Below, one piece after another: positions 43,653 to 52,633 of a stretch of 64,000 nt of DNA. Position 1 is the stretch's first letter; every line of letters starts with the position of its first letter. Below the pieces are notes generated by a model. The model was not told the origin of the DNA. It saw only the letters and a program-made list of their open reading frames with translations, and did not search any database. Source of the DNA: Candidatus Leptofilum gracile (GTDB taxonomy: Bacteria > Chloroflexota > Anaerolineae > Promineifilales > Promineifilaceae); contig JADJOJ010000001.1 in the NCBI GenBank assembly GCA_016713825.1, positions 620,001 through 684,000 on the forward strand. Direction: 5' to 3'. Position numbers and translations under genes: made by a program.

Positions 43653-43714
43653 GAAGAAGCAGCTGTAAAAACGAACTCACTCTGAAAGACGCGGCCAACC
43701 CCGCGTCTTTTTTT
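43620..43714 (+). terminator. Transcription attenuator with antiterminator pairing
   Basis: The terminator is AGACGCGG (43687-43694) / CCGCGTCT (43701-43708) with seven T (43708-43714). GCCGCGT (43620-43626, inside the leader ORF) is complementary to ACGCGGC (43689-43695) and would form an antiterminator. GTTCGTT (43639-43645) pairs with AACGAAC (43669-43675) as an alternative. A ribosome stalled on the Phe cluster (43587-43607) would leave 43620-43626 free. Confidence 0.75.
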
Positions 43715-43767
43715 GTGTCTTTGGGCAAGAACCGTTAAACTTTTCGCTTGCACTGAAAACAGCAATT

Positions 43768-43845
43768 GAGTAATTGGGTAATTCAGTAATTGAACAAACA
43801 AATTACCAATTACCCAATTACCGAATTACAGAATACCCAATCAGG
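43768..43845. repeat. Short-word inverted repeat (AATTGGGTAATT type)
   Basis: GAGTAATTGGGTAATTCAG faces AATTACCCAATTACCG; loop around 43793-43805. It lies between the attenuator and pheS and overlaps the longer in-frame ORF start at 43774, which would encode it. Confidence 0.85.
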
Positions 43846-43854
43846 AAGTTAATT

Positions 43855-44880
43855 ATGCTAGACCAACTGGAATCATTGTATGAAGCATCGCTAACGAAGC
43901 TGGAAGAGGTGGACAGTACGGCCGTTCTCGAAACCTGGTACCGCGACACCCTGGGCAAAAAAGGGGGCATCTACCTGCTCACCCGCCAGGTCGGCCAGCT
44001 TAGCGCCGACGAACGGCCGATTTTCGGCAAGCGGGTCAACGTCGTTAAAAACGAGCTGGAAGCGGCTTACGAAGCACGGCTGGCCGAGCTGAAAGCCACC
44101 GAACTGGCCGACAAGATCGCCAGCTCCGCCATTGATGTGACTTTGCCAGGACGGCCGTTAACCAGCGGCGGCCTGCACGTCATCACCCAAACCCTGCGCG
44201 ACATTTACCGCATCTTCGGTGACATGGGCTTCCAAATCTACCGCACGCCCGACGTCGAAACCGACGCCTACAACTTTGAGCTGCTCAACTTCCCGCCCCA
44301 CCACCCGGCGCGCGAAATGCAAGACAGCTTCTACACCGAAAACCCAGACGTGATCCTGCGCACGCATACCAGCGCCGGGCAAATTCGGGCCATGCGCGAA
44401 TATTATCCCGAACCGGTGCGCGTGATTTTGCCCGGCATGTGCTACCGCAACGAGCAAATCACCACCCGCAGCAGCATCCAGTTCACCCAGGTCGAAGGGC
44501 TGGCCGTGGGCACCAACATCACCTTTGCCGACCTCAAAGGCACGCTCACCGAGTTTGCCCGCCGCCTCTTCGGGGCCGACCGGCAGACCCGCTTCCGCGC
44601 CAGCTACTTCCCCTTCACCGAACCCAGCGCGGAGATGGACGTCACCTGCTTTTTATGCGATGGCAAAGGGTGCCAGGTGTGCAAACAGACTGGCTGGCTG
44701 GAGATTTTAGGCAGCGGCATGGTGCATCCCAACGTGCTGCGCAACGGCGGCTACGACCCCGAAGTATACACCGGCTTCGCCTTCGGCATGGGGCCAGAAC
44801 GCATCGCCATGCTCCGCTACGGCATCGATGACATTCGCCAATTTTGGAACAATGATCTGCGGTTCTTGAAGCAGTTTTAA
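43855..44880 (+). CDS. pheS: Phenylalanine-tRNA ligase alpha subunit
   Basis: This 341-residue class II synthetase has the N-terminal coiled coil (about 1-85), the motif-2 segment GMCYRNEQITTRSSIQFTQVEG, and the motif-3 region FAFGMGPERIAMLRYGI. ETDAYNFELLNFPPHHPAR is the alpha-subunit substrate region. A zinc-ribbon-like insert CFLCDGKGCQVC is present, common in this branch. The ATG at 43855 follows GGAAGTTAATT; the upstream in-frame ORF only covers a repeat. Regulation is by the attenuator upstream. Confidence 0.95.
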   Translation: MLDQLESLYEASLTKLEEVDSTAVLETWYRDTLGKKGGIYLLTRQVGQLSADERPIFGKRVNVVKNELEAAYEARLAELKATELADKIASSAIDVTLPGRPLTSGGLHVITQTLRDIYRIFGDMGFQIYRTPDVETDAYNFELLNFPPHHPAREMQDSFYTENPDVILRTHTSAGQIRAMREYYPEPVRVILPGMCYRNEQITTRSSIQFTQVEGLAVGTNITFADLKGTLTEFARRLFGADRQTRFRASYFPFTEPSAEMDVTCFLCDGKGCQVCKQTGWLEILGSGMVHPNVLRNGGYDPEVYTGFAFGMGPERIAMLRYGIDDIRQFWNNDLRFLKQF

Positions 44881-44911
44881 ACGGCCGTTTACCCGAGCTG
44901 CACCAATCAAA

Positions 44912-47110
44912 ATGCATTATCCGGATAAAGCAACGAGTGAAGCAAAACGATTGGCACTGCTCTTGGCAATTTTTGTTATGCTGAGCGGGACTTACAGTCT
45001 GGTAACACCGCTCTTTGAAGCACCAGATGAATTTGCACATTTACAATTTATTAGTTGGTTAGCTCAAGGAAACCCACTACCCAACATCGAGACAGATCTG
45101 GCCAAAGTGAGCCACGAAATTGGGCAGCCTCCCCTGTATTATGGCCTGCTTGCCCCGCTTGCCGCACAGCTCGACTTGAGCGATTTGCCCAGCATTGCGC
45201 CACTCAACCGAAATTGGCGTTCAGGTGCCGGCATCAACGTCCACTTCCACACCGAAGCCGAGCAGTTTCCCTACACCGGAACGGCTTTTACCGTACGCCT
45301 GATTCGCCTCTTCTCAATGGTTTTGGGCGCAATCACAGTGGCTGCCACCTACGGCATGGCACGCCTCTTTTCGCCGCGCATAGCTTTTACCGCCGCCATG
45401 CTAGTGGCCTTCAACCCCCAGTTTTTATTCATGAGCGGGGTCGTCAACAACGACAACCTGGTGACAGCTCTGAGCGCTTTAGCCCTGCTGTGGCTGCTTA
45501 AACTCATGGCAAAACCTGCGCCATCTGCCCGGCATTACCTGTTGTTGGGCATTATCTGGGGATTGGCAACGCTGGCAAAGCTCACCGGGGTCGGTCTGGG
45601 CGCAGCCATTGTTGTGGGATTGGGCATCATCGCCTGGCGTCGCCGTCAATGGCAGCCGCTGCTGCTCGGCGGGGCGTTGGCTGGGGCAGCCATGCTGCTG
45701 GTCTCTGGCTGGTGGTTTTGGCGCAACTGGGTTTTATATGGTGATCCATTGGCGTGGGAGGCGTTTTTGCTTGCCAATGGCAACCTGCTGCGTTCAGTCC
45801 CGCTGGGCTGGGGTGAAGCAGCGCAGAGCTCGTTTTTCTTGACCAAATCTTTTTGGGCGATGTTTAGCTACGGCATCCCGGCCCCCGATCTGTTTTACTG
45901 GTTCACCAATGGTTTTATGCTGGTGATGCTGGTGGGGCTCATTCTTTGGCTGGGGTCTGGCAAGCTGCGCCGCTCCCGGCGAGCCTATTTGCTTATCCCG
46001 GTTTTGGTCTGGTGTGGGGTGGTGTACATCGCTTTGCTGCGCTGGATGCGCCTGGCTGTGCAAACGGATCAGGGTCGCCTGATTTTCCCGGTCATTGCGG
46101 GCCTGGGCTTGCTGGGGGCAGTGGGCCTTCATGCGTTCAAGGGGCGCTGGGTTTCGCGAACGGCCGTTACCCTCCTAAGCATCTGGGCCGCCATCCTCCC
46201 CCTGTACACCATCCAGCACGCCTTTGCCACCCCACCGCCCCTGGCCGAAAGTGCCGCTATCCCGTCCCCGCAAGATGTGCTATTTGGCGAACAAATCGCC
46301 CTGCTGGGGTTTGAAGCAATGCCGGTAGTGGATGTCGGCGACGGATTTGAAGTTAGCCTGTATTGGGAAGGCAGGCAGCCGATGCAAGAAAGTTACGTTG
46401 TGGCATTGAGACTTTTAGATGTGGATGGTGCGGTTATTGCCGGGGTGGATACGCTGCCTTACCAAAACCGGTACCAAACGCCTGTCTGGCCTGTGGCACG
46501 GCCGTTTCAAGACACCTACCACCTGCCCCTCCCAGAAACGGCCGTACCCGGCCTGGCTACCCTGGCCATTACGCTCTACCCCTGGCGGCAAACAGAAAGC
46601 CCTCTGCCAGTGTCGGTAAACGGCCAGCCAATCGGCCCCAGCGTCACCCTGGCAACGGTTAAGATTAGAGGTGAGGCGCAAGTAAAGCAGGCACCAGAAA
46701 ACAGTGTCCAAATCAATTTTGGGTCGCAGCTTCAACTTTTAGGGTACGACGCCCCCACAGAGGTCACCGACGCAACGTTTGCCGTCACGTTGCATTGGCA
46801 GGCTGTAGAACCAGATGGGCAGAATTACACCATCTTTATGCACCTGCTCGATGCGCAAGGTAATTTAGTGACTCAGGCCGATGGCCCGCCGCAGAACGGC
46901 CGTTACCCCACCACCATTCTGGAACCGGGGGAACAACTAGTAGACACACACCGGTTTACTCTGCCCCAAGGGTTGCCCAGTGGCGAATATCAAATTTTAA
47001 TGGGCGTTTACCATCCAGAAACGGGCCTACGCTTACCAGCAATAAATACAAATAATGAACGGTTCGCCAACGATGCCGTTCCTTTGCCCAAACTGATTAT
47101 CATTCCTTAA
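44912..47110 (+). CDS. GT-C/DUF2142-like membrane glycosyltransferase with C-terminal beta domain
   Basis: This 732-residue protein has an N-terminal membrane half (about residues 1-430, 10-11 helices) that recalls GT-C oligosaccharyl/mannosyltransferases: FEAPDEFAHLQFISWL has the acidic motif in the first large loop, and NPQFLFMSGVVNNDNLVTAL follows. The C-terminal half (about 440-732) has two beta-sandwich domains with repeated LLGY/FxA..V..DG(D/F)...V.LYW and HWQAVEPDGQNYTIFMHLLDAQG. It probably transfers sugar from a lipid carrier to an extracellular acceptor. It lies between pheS and pheT, 31 and 15 nt from them, breaking the usual pheST pair. Confidence 0.72.
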   Translation: MHYPDKATSEAKRLALLLAIFVMLSGTYSLVTPLFEAPDEFAHLQFISWLAQGNPLPNIETDLAKVSHEIGQPPLYYGLLAPLAAQLDLSDLPSIAPLNRNWRSGAGINVHFHTEAEQFPYTGTAFTVRLIRLFSMVLGAITVAATYGMARLFSPRIAFTAAMLVAFNPQFLFMSGVVNNDNLVTALSALALLWLLKLMAKPAPSARHYLLLGIIWGLATLAKLTGVGLGAAIVVGLGIIAWRRRQWQPLLLGGALAGAAMLLVSGWWFWRNWVLYGDPLAWEAFLLANGNLLRSVPLGWGEAAQSSFFLTKSFWAMFSYGIPAPDLFYWFTNGFMLVMLVGLILWLGSGKLRRSRRAYLLIPVLVWCGVVYIALLRWMRLAVQTDQGRLIFPVIAGLGLLGAVGLHAFKGRWVSRTAVTLLSIWAAILPLYTIQHAFATPPPLAESAAIPSPQDVLFGEQIALLGFEAMPVVDVGDGFEVSLYWEGRQPMQESYVVALRLLDVDGAVIAGVDTLPYQNRYQTPVWPVARPFQDTYHLPLPETAVPGLATLAITLYPWRQTESPLPVSVNGQPIGPSVTLATVKIRGEAQVKQAPENSVQINFGSQLQLLGYDAPTEVTDATFAVTLHWQAVEPDGQNYTIFMHLLDAQGNLVTQADGPPQNGRYPTTILEPGEQLVDTHRFTLPQGLPSGEYQILMGVYHPETGLRLPAINTNNERFANDAVPLPKLIIIP

Positions 47111-47125
47111 AAAGGATTACACATT

Positions 47126-49678
47126 ATGCTTGTACCACTCTCATGGCTTAAAGATTTTGTCACCATTGATAAACCGGTTGAACAGGTTGACCGCCTGCTG
47201 ACCAATGCCGGTTTGGAAGTAAAAACCATCGAAAAGATTGGCATCCCTGGCGCGGCGCTGGAATGGGATCGCGAGCTGGTGCTGCTGGCCCACCTGCTCA
47301 AGGTAGAGCAGCACCCCAATGCCGACAAGCTGGTGCTGGCGACGGTGGATTATGGAGACGGCCGTTCCAAAACCGTCGTCACCGGCGCACCCAATTTGTT
47401 CGATTATGTCGGGCAAGGGGAGATCAGCGGCTTGCAGATTTTCTCGCCGCTCGCCCTCGAAGGCTCTGTTTTGTACGATGGGCATAAAGACGGCCGTGTC
47501 ACCGCCAAGCTCAAAGGGCGCGAACTGCGCGGCATCTACAACGACGCCATGCTCTGCTCCGAAAAAGAGCTGGGCATCAGCGAAGAGCATGAAGGCATCA
47601 TCCTCATCAAAAAAGACGCCAACTCGCCCGATTACCAGCCAGGCACCCCGCTGCAAGACGTGCTCGGCGACGCCGTGCTGGAGATCGACATCATCCCCAA
47701 CATCGCCCGCTGCGCCTCGATGGTGGGCGTGGCCCGCGAGTATGCGGCGCTGACCAACCAGCCGATGCGCTACCCGGATTATTCAGTGAAGATGGAAGGC
47801 GGGGATGTAAACGGCGCGGCGGTAAACGGCCGTATCACCCTCACCACCGAAAACCCCGAACTCAACCCCCGCTTCGTCGGCTACATCATCGAAGGCGTGC
47901 AGCAAACCGCCAGCCCGTACTGGCTGCAATACCGCCTGCGCCTGGCCGGGCAGCGCCCCATCAACGTCGTCGTAGACATCTCCAACTACGTCATGCTAGA
48001 GATGGGCCAGCCCAACCACACCTTCGATTACGACTTCCTGCGCCGCCGCGCCGACCAGTACAATCCCGGCGGCCCCATCCAGATTAACACCCGCCTGCCC
48101 CACGACGGCGAAACGCTCACCACCCTGGACGGCACCAGCCACAAGCTAGAGCCGTACAGCATTTTGGTCACCGATCCCCTGGGCAACCTCAGCCTGGGCG
48201 GTGTGATGGGCGGTGCCGACAGCGAAATAAAGCCAGAAACGCAAAACGTCTTCCTGGAAGCCGCCGCCTGGAACTTCATCAACATTCGCCGCACCAGCAC
48301 CAAATTGGGCATCCACACCGACGCCGCCTTCCGCTTCAGCCGGGGCGTACACCCCAGCCAGGCGCTGCTGGGGGCCAACCGTGCCGCCAACCTGCTGAAC
48401 CGATTGGCCGGGGGCACCGTCGCCAACGGCGTGCTGGATACTTATCCCAATCCACCCGAACCGATCACCGTGATGCTCAAGCTGGACTACGCCCGCCGCC
48501 TCAGCGGCCTGAATTTGAGCGGTGCGGAGATGGCCGAGCTGCTCGGACGGCTTGAATTCACAACCGAGGTCCAAGAGGATCATCTCATCGTCACCGCGCC
48601 CGACCACCGCATGGATATCGAAGGACCGCACGATCTGGTAGAAGAAATTTGCCGCATGTACGGCTACGACAACATCCCCTCCACCGTGCTGTCCGACGTG
48701 CTGCCGCCGCAGCGGGGCAACGCCAAGCTAGAGCAAGAAGAGCGCATCAAAGACACGCTGGTGCAGGCTGGTTTGCAGGAATTGATCACCTTCCGCCTCA
48801 CCGCCAAAGCGCAGGAAGCGAAGTTGCTGCCCAAAAATCATGTGGCGGGGCCTGATGAACGGCCGTACGTCACCCTCACCAACCCCCTCTCTGCCGAACG
48901 AGCCGAGATGCGCCACAGCCTGCTCGCCTCCGTGGTAGAGATTGCCGCCCACAACAGCCGCTACCAGGATCGCCTGGCTATGTTCGAAGTCGGCCCCATC
49001 TTCATCGCCGATGAGGATGAGATTCTGCCCATCGAGCAAACCCGCCTTTCGCTTGTGATGAGTGGGCAGCGCACCGTCCTCGGCTGGCAAGGTGGCCAAT
49101 CTGGCACCTACGACTTCTACGATCTCAAAGGCGTGCTGGCCGCGCTGTTCAACGAACTGCACCTGAGCGTCAGCTACGAACCAGTGGAGCATCCCACCTA
49201 CCGGCCCGGCCGCACTGCCCGCCTGCTGCTCGGCGAAACCCAGGTCGGCGTCATGGGCGAGCTGCACCCACTGGTAGCCGAACAGTTCGATATTCAGATG
49301 GAAGACGATGACCAGCCCGTCCTGGCCGCCGACATCGACCTGGACGCCCTCATCGCCCACATCCCCAGCCATTACCCGTACGATCCCATCTCGCCCTACC
49401 CGGCCGTGCATGAGGATATTGCCGTAGTGGTGGACAAAAGCGTGCCGGCGAAAGAAGTCGAAGAAGTTATCCGCAACTCTGGTGGCTATCTGCTCAAGGA
49501 TGTGGAACTGTTCGACCTGTACGAAGGCAGCCAGCTTGGCGCGGGCAAGAAGAGCCTAGCCTACCATCTCACCTTCCAGGCCCCAGACAAAACCCTCACC
49601 GACAAGGTCGTGCAAAAGAGCCGACAGAAAATTGTGGGCCAGCTCAAGCATCGGTTAAACGCCCAACTGCGCGAGTAA
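47126..49678 (+). CDS. pheT: Phenylalanine-tRNA ligase beta subunit
   Basis: This 850-residue protein has a long-form beta-subunit layout: N-terminal tRNA-binding (EMAP-like) domain (LAHLLKVEQHPNADKLVLATVDYG), B3/B4 editing region, B5 (APDHRMDIEGPHDLVEEICRMYGYDNI), and C-terminal FDX-ACB (YPAVHEDIAVVVDKSVPAKEVEEVI, SLAYHLTFQAPDKTLTD). It pairs with PheS to charge tRNA-Phe. The ATG is 15 nt after the glycosyltransferase gene's stop and a terminator follows. Confidence 0.96.
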   Translation: MLVPLSWLKDFVTIDKPVEQVDRLLTNAGLEVKTIEKIGIPGAALEWDRELVLLAHLLKVEQHPNADKLVLATVDYGDGRSKTVVTGAPNLFDYVGQGEISGLQIFSPLALEGSVLYDGHKDGRVTAKLKGRELRGIYNDAMLCSEKELGISEEHEGIILIKKDANSPDYQPGTPLQDVLGDAVLEIDIIPNIARCASMVGVAREYAALTNQPMRYPDYSVKMEGGDVNGAAVNGRITLTTENPELNPRFVGYIIEGVQQTASPYWLQYRLRLAGQRPINVVVDISNYVMLEMGQPNHTFDYDFLRRRADQYNPGGPIQINTRLPHDGETLTTLDGTSHKLEPYSILVTDPLGNLSLGGVMGGADSEIKPETQNVFLEAAAWNFINIRRTSTKLGIHTDAAFRFSRGVHPSQALLGANRAANLLNRLAGGTVANGVLDTYPNPPEPITVMLKLDYARRLSGLNLSGAEMAELLGRLEFTTEVQEDHLIVTAPDHRMDIEGPHDLVEEICRMYGYDNIPSTVLSDVLPPQRGNAKLEQEERIKDTLVQAGLQELITFRLTAKAQEAKLLPKNHVAGPDERPYVTLTNPLSAERAEMRHSLLASVVEIAAHNSRYQDRLAMFEVGPIFIADEDEILPIEQTRLSLVMSGQRTVLGWQGGQSGTYDFYDLKGVLAALFNELHLSVSYEPVEHPTYRPGRTARLLLGETQVGVMGELHPLVAEQFDIQMEDDDQPVLAADIDLDALIAHIPSHYPYDPISPYPAVHEDIAVVVDKSVPAKEVEEVIRNSGGYLLKDVELFDLYEGSQLGAGKKSLAYHLTFQAPDKTLTDKVVQKSRQKIVGQLKHRLNAQLRE

Positions 49679-49703
49679 ATCCGCTAGATTTCACAGAAAG
49701 AGA

Positions 49704-49734
49704 AAAGCCAGGTGTGCTACACCTGGCTTTTTTT
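49704..49734 (+). terminator. Rho-independent terminator of the pheST operon
   Basis: AAAGCCAGGTGT / ACACCTGGCTTT are perfect 12-bp arms with a GCT loop, followed by seven T in all. Confidence 0.93.
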
Positions 49735-49834
49735 GTGTGAAACAGTTTCCAGCCAAGCTAAAAGCTATTCTTTGACGAACAGAAAGTTGCTAAGATCATT
49801 AGATGAAATGACTAAAAATCATGCCTGAAAACTG

Positions 49835-49891
49835 GTTGACATGTCCAACAAAGGATGATATAGTTGATGCATCAACAGTTGACCTATCAAC
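49835..49891 (+). promoter_or_regulatory. marR promoter with three operator-like palindromes
   Basis: TTGACA (49836-49841) and TATAGT (49859-49864), spacer 17. Three related palindromes overlap: GTTGACATGTCCAAC (49835-49849) on the -35, GTTGATGCATCAAC (49863-49876, perfect) on the -10/start, and GTTGACCTATCAAC (49878-49891). This is what autorepression by the downstream regulator would need. Confidence 0.75.
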
Positions 49892-49929
49892 TAAATTTGT
49901 TAAACCCTCAAAAGGTCTGCTTTATTAGG

Positions 49930-50397
49930 ATGAGCGACAGGGAAGAACTCTACAACCTTCTAAAAACAACCTTCATCCTCCTCGATGATGGTGACCGACG
50001 GCTTTTTGGCCAATTTGATCTGAGCCCCACCAGATACTATGCCCTGCTTCATATTTCCGAAAAGCCAGGACTTTCCTCCAGCGAATTAAGCGACCGCCTT
50101 CTTTGTGACAAAAGTAATGTAACCCGCATTGTGAAAGGGTTAGAAAATACAGGCCACATTGTTCGTAAGCCACACGAGACAGACGGCCGTACCCTCCGCC
50201 TCTACCTGACTGAAAAAGGGAAAAACGTCTGTTCGCAAATATCAACGGCCCATCAAGCCTACAACAATCTCCGGCTAAACTGCATTAATGAAATTTCTCA
50301 AGGCAACCTCCTGGAAAATCTATCCATTCTCAATGAATCGCTCCAGGAAGAACTATCATTCACAGCGCAACCTGCAAATGGGTATTATTCAGATTAA
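49930..50397 (+). CDS. MarR-family transcriptional regulator
   Basis: This 155-residue winged-helix protein has the MarR pattern: LTFDLSPTRYYALLHISEKPG-like helix-turn-helix entry, SSELSDRLLCDKSNVTRIVKGLENTGHI (recognition helix), and the wing KPHETDGRTLRLYLTEKGK. It would bind as a dimer, and its own promoter carries three palindromes, so it is probably autoregulated. The ATG at 49930 was chosen because the promoter's transcription start lies downstream of earlier in-frame codons. It may also control the nearby mal genes, but there is no matching palindrome upstream of them. Confidence 0.85.
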   Translation: MSDREELYNLLKTTFILLDDGDRRLFGQFDLSPTRYYALLHISEKPGLSSSELSDRLLCDKSNVTRIVKGLENTGHIVRKPHETDGRTLRLYLTEKGKNVCSQISTAHQAYNNLRLNCINEISQGNLLENLSILNESLQEELSFTAQPANGYYSD

Positions 50398-50756
50398 TCA
50401 AAAGGGAGCAGACATGGTGCCAAACACGGTCTACACCCACCCGCCTTTACATGAGCCGGTATCCAATAGCTAGAAAAGAATCCCTGAAAGCAAATTAGCC
50501 AGACACCTGATCACCTAAGGCATCAACCTGTCTTGTCTATCTCAGCAAACAGAGCCAGATACATAGACAAGAAGCATACAACCGATAGCAAATCAACGTC
50601 GCAACAGCCTTTCAATCTGACCATTTGCTTCACTTTTCAAACTGTTATCTAAAAAATGAATCGAATAAAATTGAAGGAGGTGATGCGCACAAATAGACAT
50701 CAGCCCACCCTAACTAAATTATCAAAACCTAAAATTCAAGTTATTTGAGGAGAGAG
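50398..50756 (+). other. Spacer between marR and malE
   Basis: It holds an inverted repeat TCTTGTCTAT (50531-50540) / ATAGACAAGA (50563-50572), a possible operator or terminator without T run, and a perfect anti-Shine-Dalgarno complement AAGGAGGTGAT at 50674 with no well-spaced start after it. Two short frames (50414-50473 and 50656-50748) have no recognisable feature. No clear malE promoter is visible. Confidence 0.45.
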
Positions 50757-52460
50757 ATGAACAATAAAAAATGGTACATCTTAACAGTTTTGTTTTTAAT
50801 GGGCGCCCTGTTCCTGAGCGCCTGTGGCGGAGCTGAAGAACCAGCCGCTGAAGAAACGGCCGAAGAACCAGCCACCACCGAAACCACCGAAGAAGAAGCT
50901 GCTCCAGCTGAAGAAGAAGCTCCCGCTGAGGAAGAAGCTGCTCCAGCCGAAGAAGAAGCTGCCCCAGCTGAAGAAGAAGCTCCCGCTGAGGAAGAAGCTG
51001 CTCCAGCCGAAGAAGAAGCTGCCCCAGCTGAAGAAGCCGCTTCTGAGTTCGACACCAACATCACCATCTGGTCCGATGACCTGCTCACCCCGGTTATCCT
51101 GGGTCTGAAAGAATCCTTCGAAGCAGAATATGGCATCGGCCTCATTGTAGAAAACGTACCGGACCGCAACGACCAATTCCCCATCGCTGCCCCCGCTGGC
51201 GAAGGCCCCGACATCATCATGCTGCCGCATGACCGTTTGGGTGGTTTTGTTGAAAGTGGTTTGTTGGCCCCCCTTGATCTGAGCGACAAAGCTGCTGAAT
51301 TCAACCCGTTCGCCCTCCAGGCCTGGACCTTCGACGGCCAGCTGGTTGGCGTGCCCTACACCGTAGAAAACATGGCCTTCTTCTACAACCCAGAAATGGT
51401 TGACGCCGCTCCCGCCACCTGGGACGAGCTGATCGCAGTTGGTGGCGCATTGGTAGACAGTGGCGAAGCCACCTACGCTTTGGCCCTCACCGGCACCACC
51501 TACGATGCTTTCCCGCTGCAAACCGCCTTTGGTGGTTACGTCTTCGGCGTCAATGATGACGGCACCTACAATCCTGGCGATGTTGGCATCGACAGCGAAG
51601 GCATGGTTGCTGCTGGTAACTTCATCCAGGACAACGTTGAAGCTGGTTACATCAGCAACAGCACCGACTGGGACACCGCGCATCTCCAGTTTGAAACCGG
51701 CGAGGTTCCCTTCCTCATGGCTGGCCCGTGGGCTTTGGACCGCATCCGCACCTCTGGCGTACCGTACGAAATCACCACCTTCCCGACAGCTACCGAACCC
51801 GGTGTGCCGTTCCTGGGCGTTTGGGGTTTTGCGGTAAACTCCCTGAGCGAAAACGTTCTGTTGGCGCAAACCTTCCTCACCGAAGTCATTGCCACCCCAG
51901 CAACGATGCAGCTGTTGGCTGACGGCAGCAACCGTCCATCTGCCTGGACCTCCATCATTAGCACCGATCCCGACCTGGCCAACTTTGGCGAAGCGGCCGT
52001 TGGCGCAGAGCCAATGCCCGCCATCCCCGAAATGGGCTCCGTTTGGGGCAGTTGGGGCGATGCCTTCACCTTGGTCATCAACGGTGAGCAAGAACCGGCC
52101 GACGCTCTGGCCAACGCAGGCACCCAAATCCGTGACCTGATCGGTGGCTCCGCGACCGGCATGGTAAACATCCCTGGTTCCTGGCAAGCCGCTTCTGGCC
52201 TGTGCGAAGGCGACTGGGATCCAGCCTGTGAAGGGTCTGCACTCACCGACAATGGTGACGGCACCTACTCTGCAACCTTCGACGTGCCCGCTGGTGACTA
52301 CGAAGTTAAAGTAGCGCTTGACGGTGCTTGGACCGAGAACTATGGCGTTGACGGCGCAGCTGATGGCGATAACATCACCTTCTCTGTTGCCGCCGATGGC
52401 CCCGTAACCTTCACCTGGGATTCCAGCACCAAGATCCTGACGGTTGAAACTGGCGGTTAA
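50757..52460 (+). CDS. malE: Maltodextrin ABC transporter substrate-binding lipoprotein with X25-like domain
   Basis: This 567-residue protein has a lipoprotein signal (FLMGALFLSACGG), an Ala/Glu/Pro linker of EEEAAPAEEEAPAEE units (about 25-97), a solute-binding domain (about 100-465: ITIWSDDLLTPVILGLKESF, DIIMLPHDRLGGFVESGLL, VPYTVENMAFFYNPEM, FPLQTAFGGYVFG) of the maltose/maltodextrin (MalE/TMBP) type, and a C-terminal domain (about 490-567: DNGDGTYSATFDVPAGDYEVKV, WTENYG) resembling the X25/pullulanase-associated domain. It would deliver maltodextrin to MalFG. The linker and extra glycan-binding domain are unusual. Codon choice is unlike its neighbours and no ACGGCCGT is present. Confidence 0.9.
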   Translation: MNNKKWYILTVLFLMGALFLSACGGAEEPAAEETAEEPATTETTEEEAAPAEEEAPAEEEAAPAEEEAAPAEEEAPAEEEAAPAEEEAAPAEEAASEFDTNITIWSDDLLTPVILGLKESFEAEYGIGLIVENVPDRNDQFPIAAPAGEGPDIIMLPHDRLGGFVESGLLAPLDLSDKAAEFNPFALQAWTFDGQLVGVPYTVENMAFFYNPEMVDAAPATWDELIAVGGALVDSGEATYALALTGTTYDAFPLQTAFGGYVFGVNDDGTYNPGDVGIDSEGMVAAGNFIQDNVEAGYISNSTDWDTAHLQFETGEVPFLMAGPWALDRIRTSGVPYEITTFPTATEPGVPFLGVWGFAVNSLSENVLLAQTFLTEVIATPATMQLLADGSNRPSAWTSIISTDPDLANFGEAAVGAEPMPAIPEMGSVWGSWGDAFTLVINGEQEPADALANAGTQIRDLIGGSATGMVNIPGSWQAASGLCEGDWDPACEGSALTDNGDGTYSATFDVPAGDYEVKVALDGAWTENYGVDGAADGDNITFSVAADGPVTFTWDSSTKILTVETGG

Positions 52461-52473
52461 TCCCGCATAAATA

Positions 52474-52514
52474 AATAGTGTGGCTCGGGGAAATCCTGAG
52501 CCACACTATTTTTG
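52474..52514 (+). terminator. Intercistronic terminator between malE and malF
   Basis: AATAGTGTGGCTC (52474-52486) and GAGCCACACTATT (52498-52510) are perfect 13-bp arms followed by TTTTT. Partial termination here would keep the binding protein in excess of the permease. Confidence 0.92.
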
Positions 52515-52633
52515 TGCCCAATTTTTTGGAGCATTTTCCTCACTAACCAAACAAGCAAGATAAGTCAAACTGAATATTTTTCGGAAGAGAGGACCACGGT
52601 CTAACCGTCATTTAGGAAAAGGAGGACTGTCTT

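Noticed and set aside
50414..50473. 19-codon ORF after AAAGGGAGC, starting ATGGTGCCAAAC
   Set aside because: It is short, has no recognisable sequence and no conserved context; a leader peptide is possible but not supported.
50656..50748. 30-codon ORF overlapping a perfect AAGGAGGTGAT ahead of malE
   Set aside because: The ribosome-site-like string lies inside the frame rather than before a start, and the peptide resembles nothing I know.
50796..52187. 463-codon antisense frame opposite malE
   Set aside because: Shadow frame generated by the GAAGAA-rich linker and biased codon use of malE.
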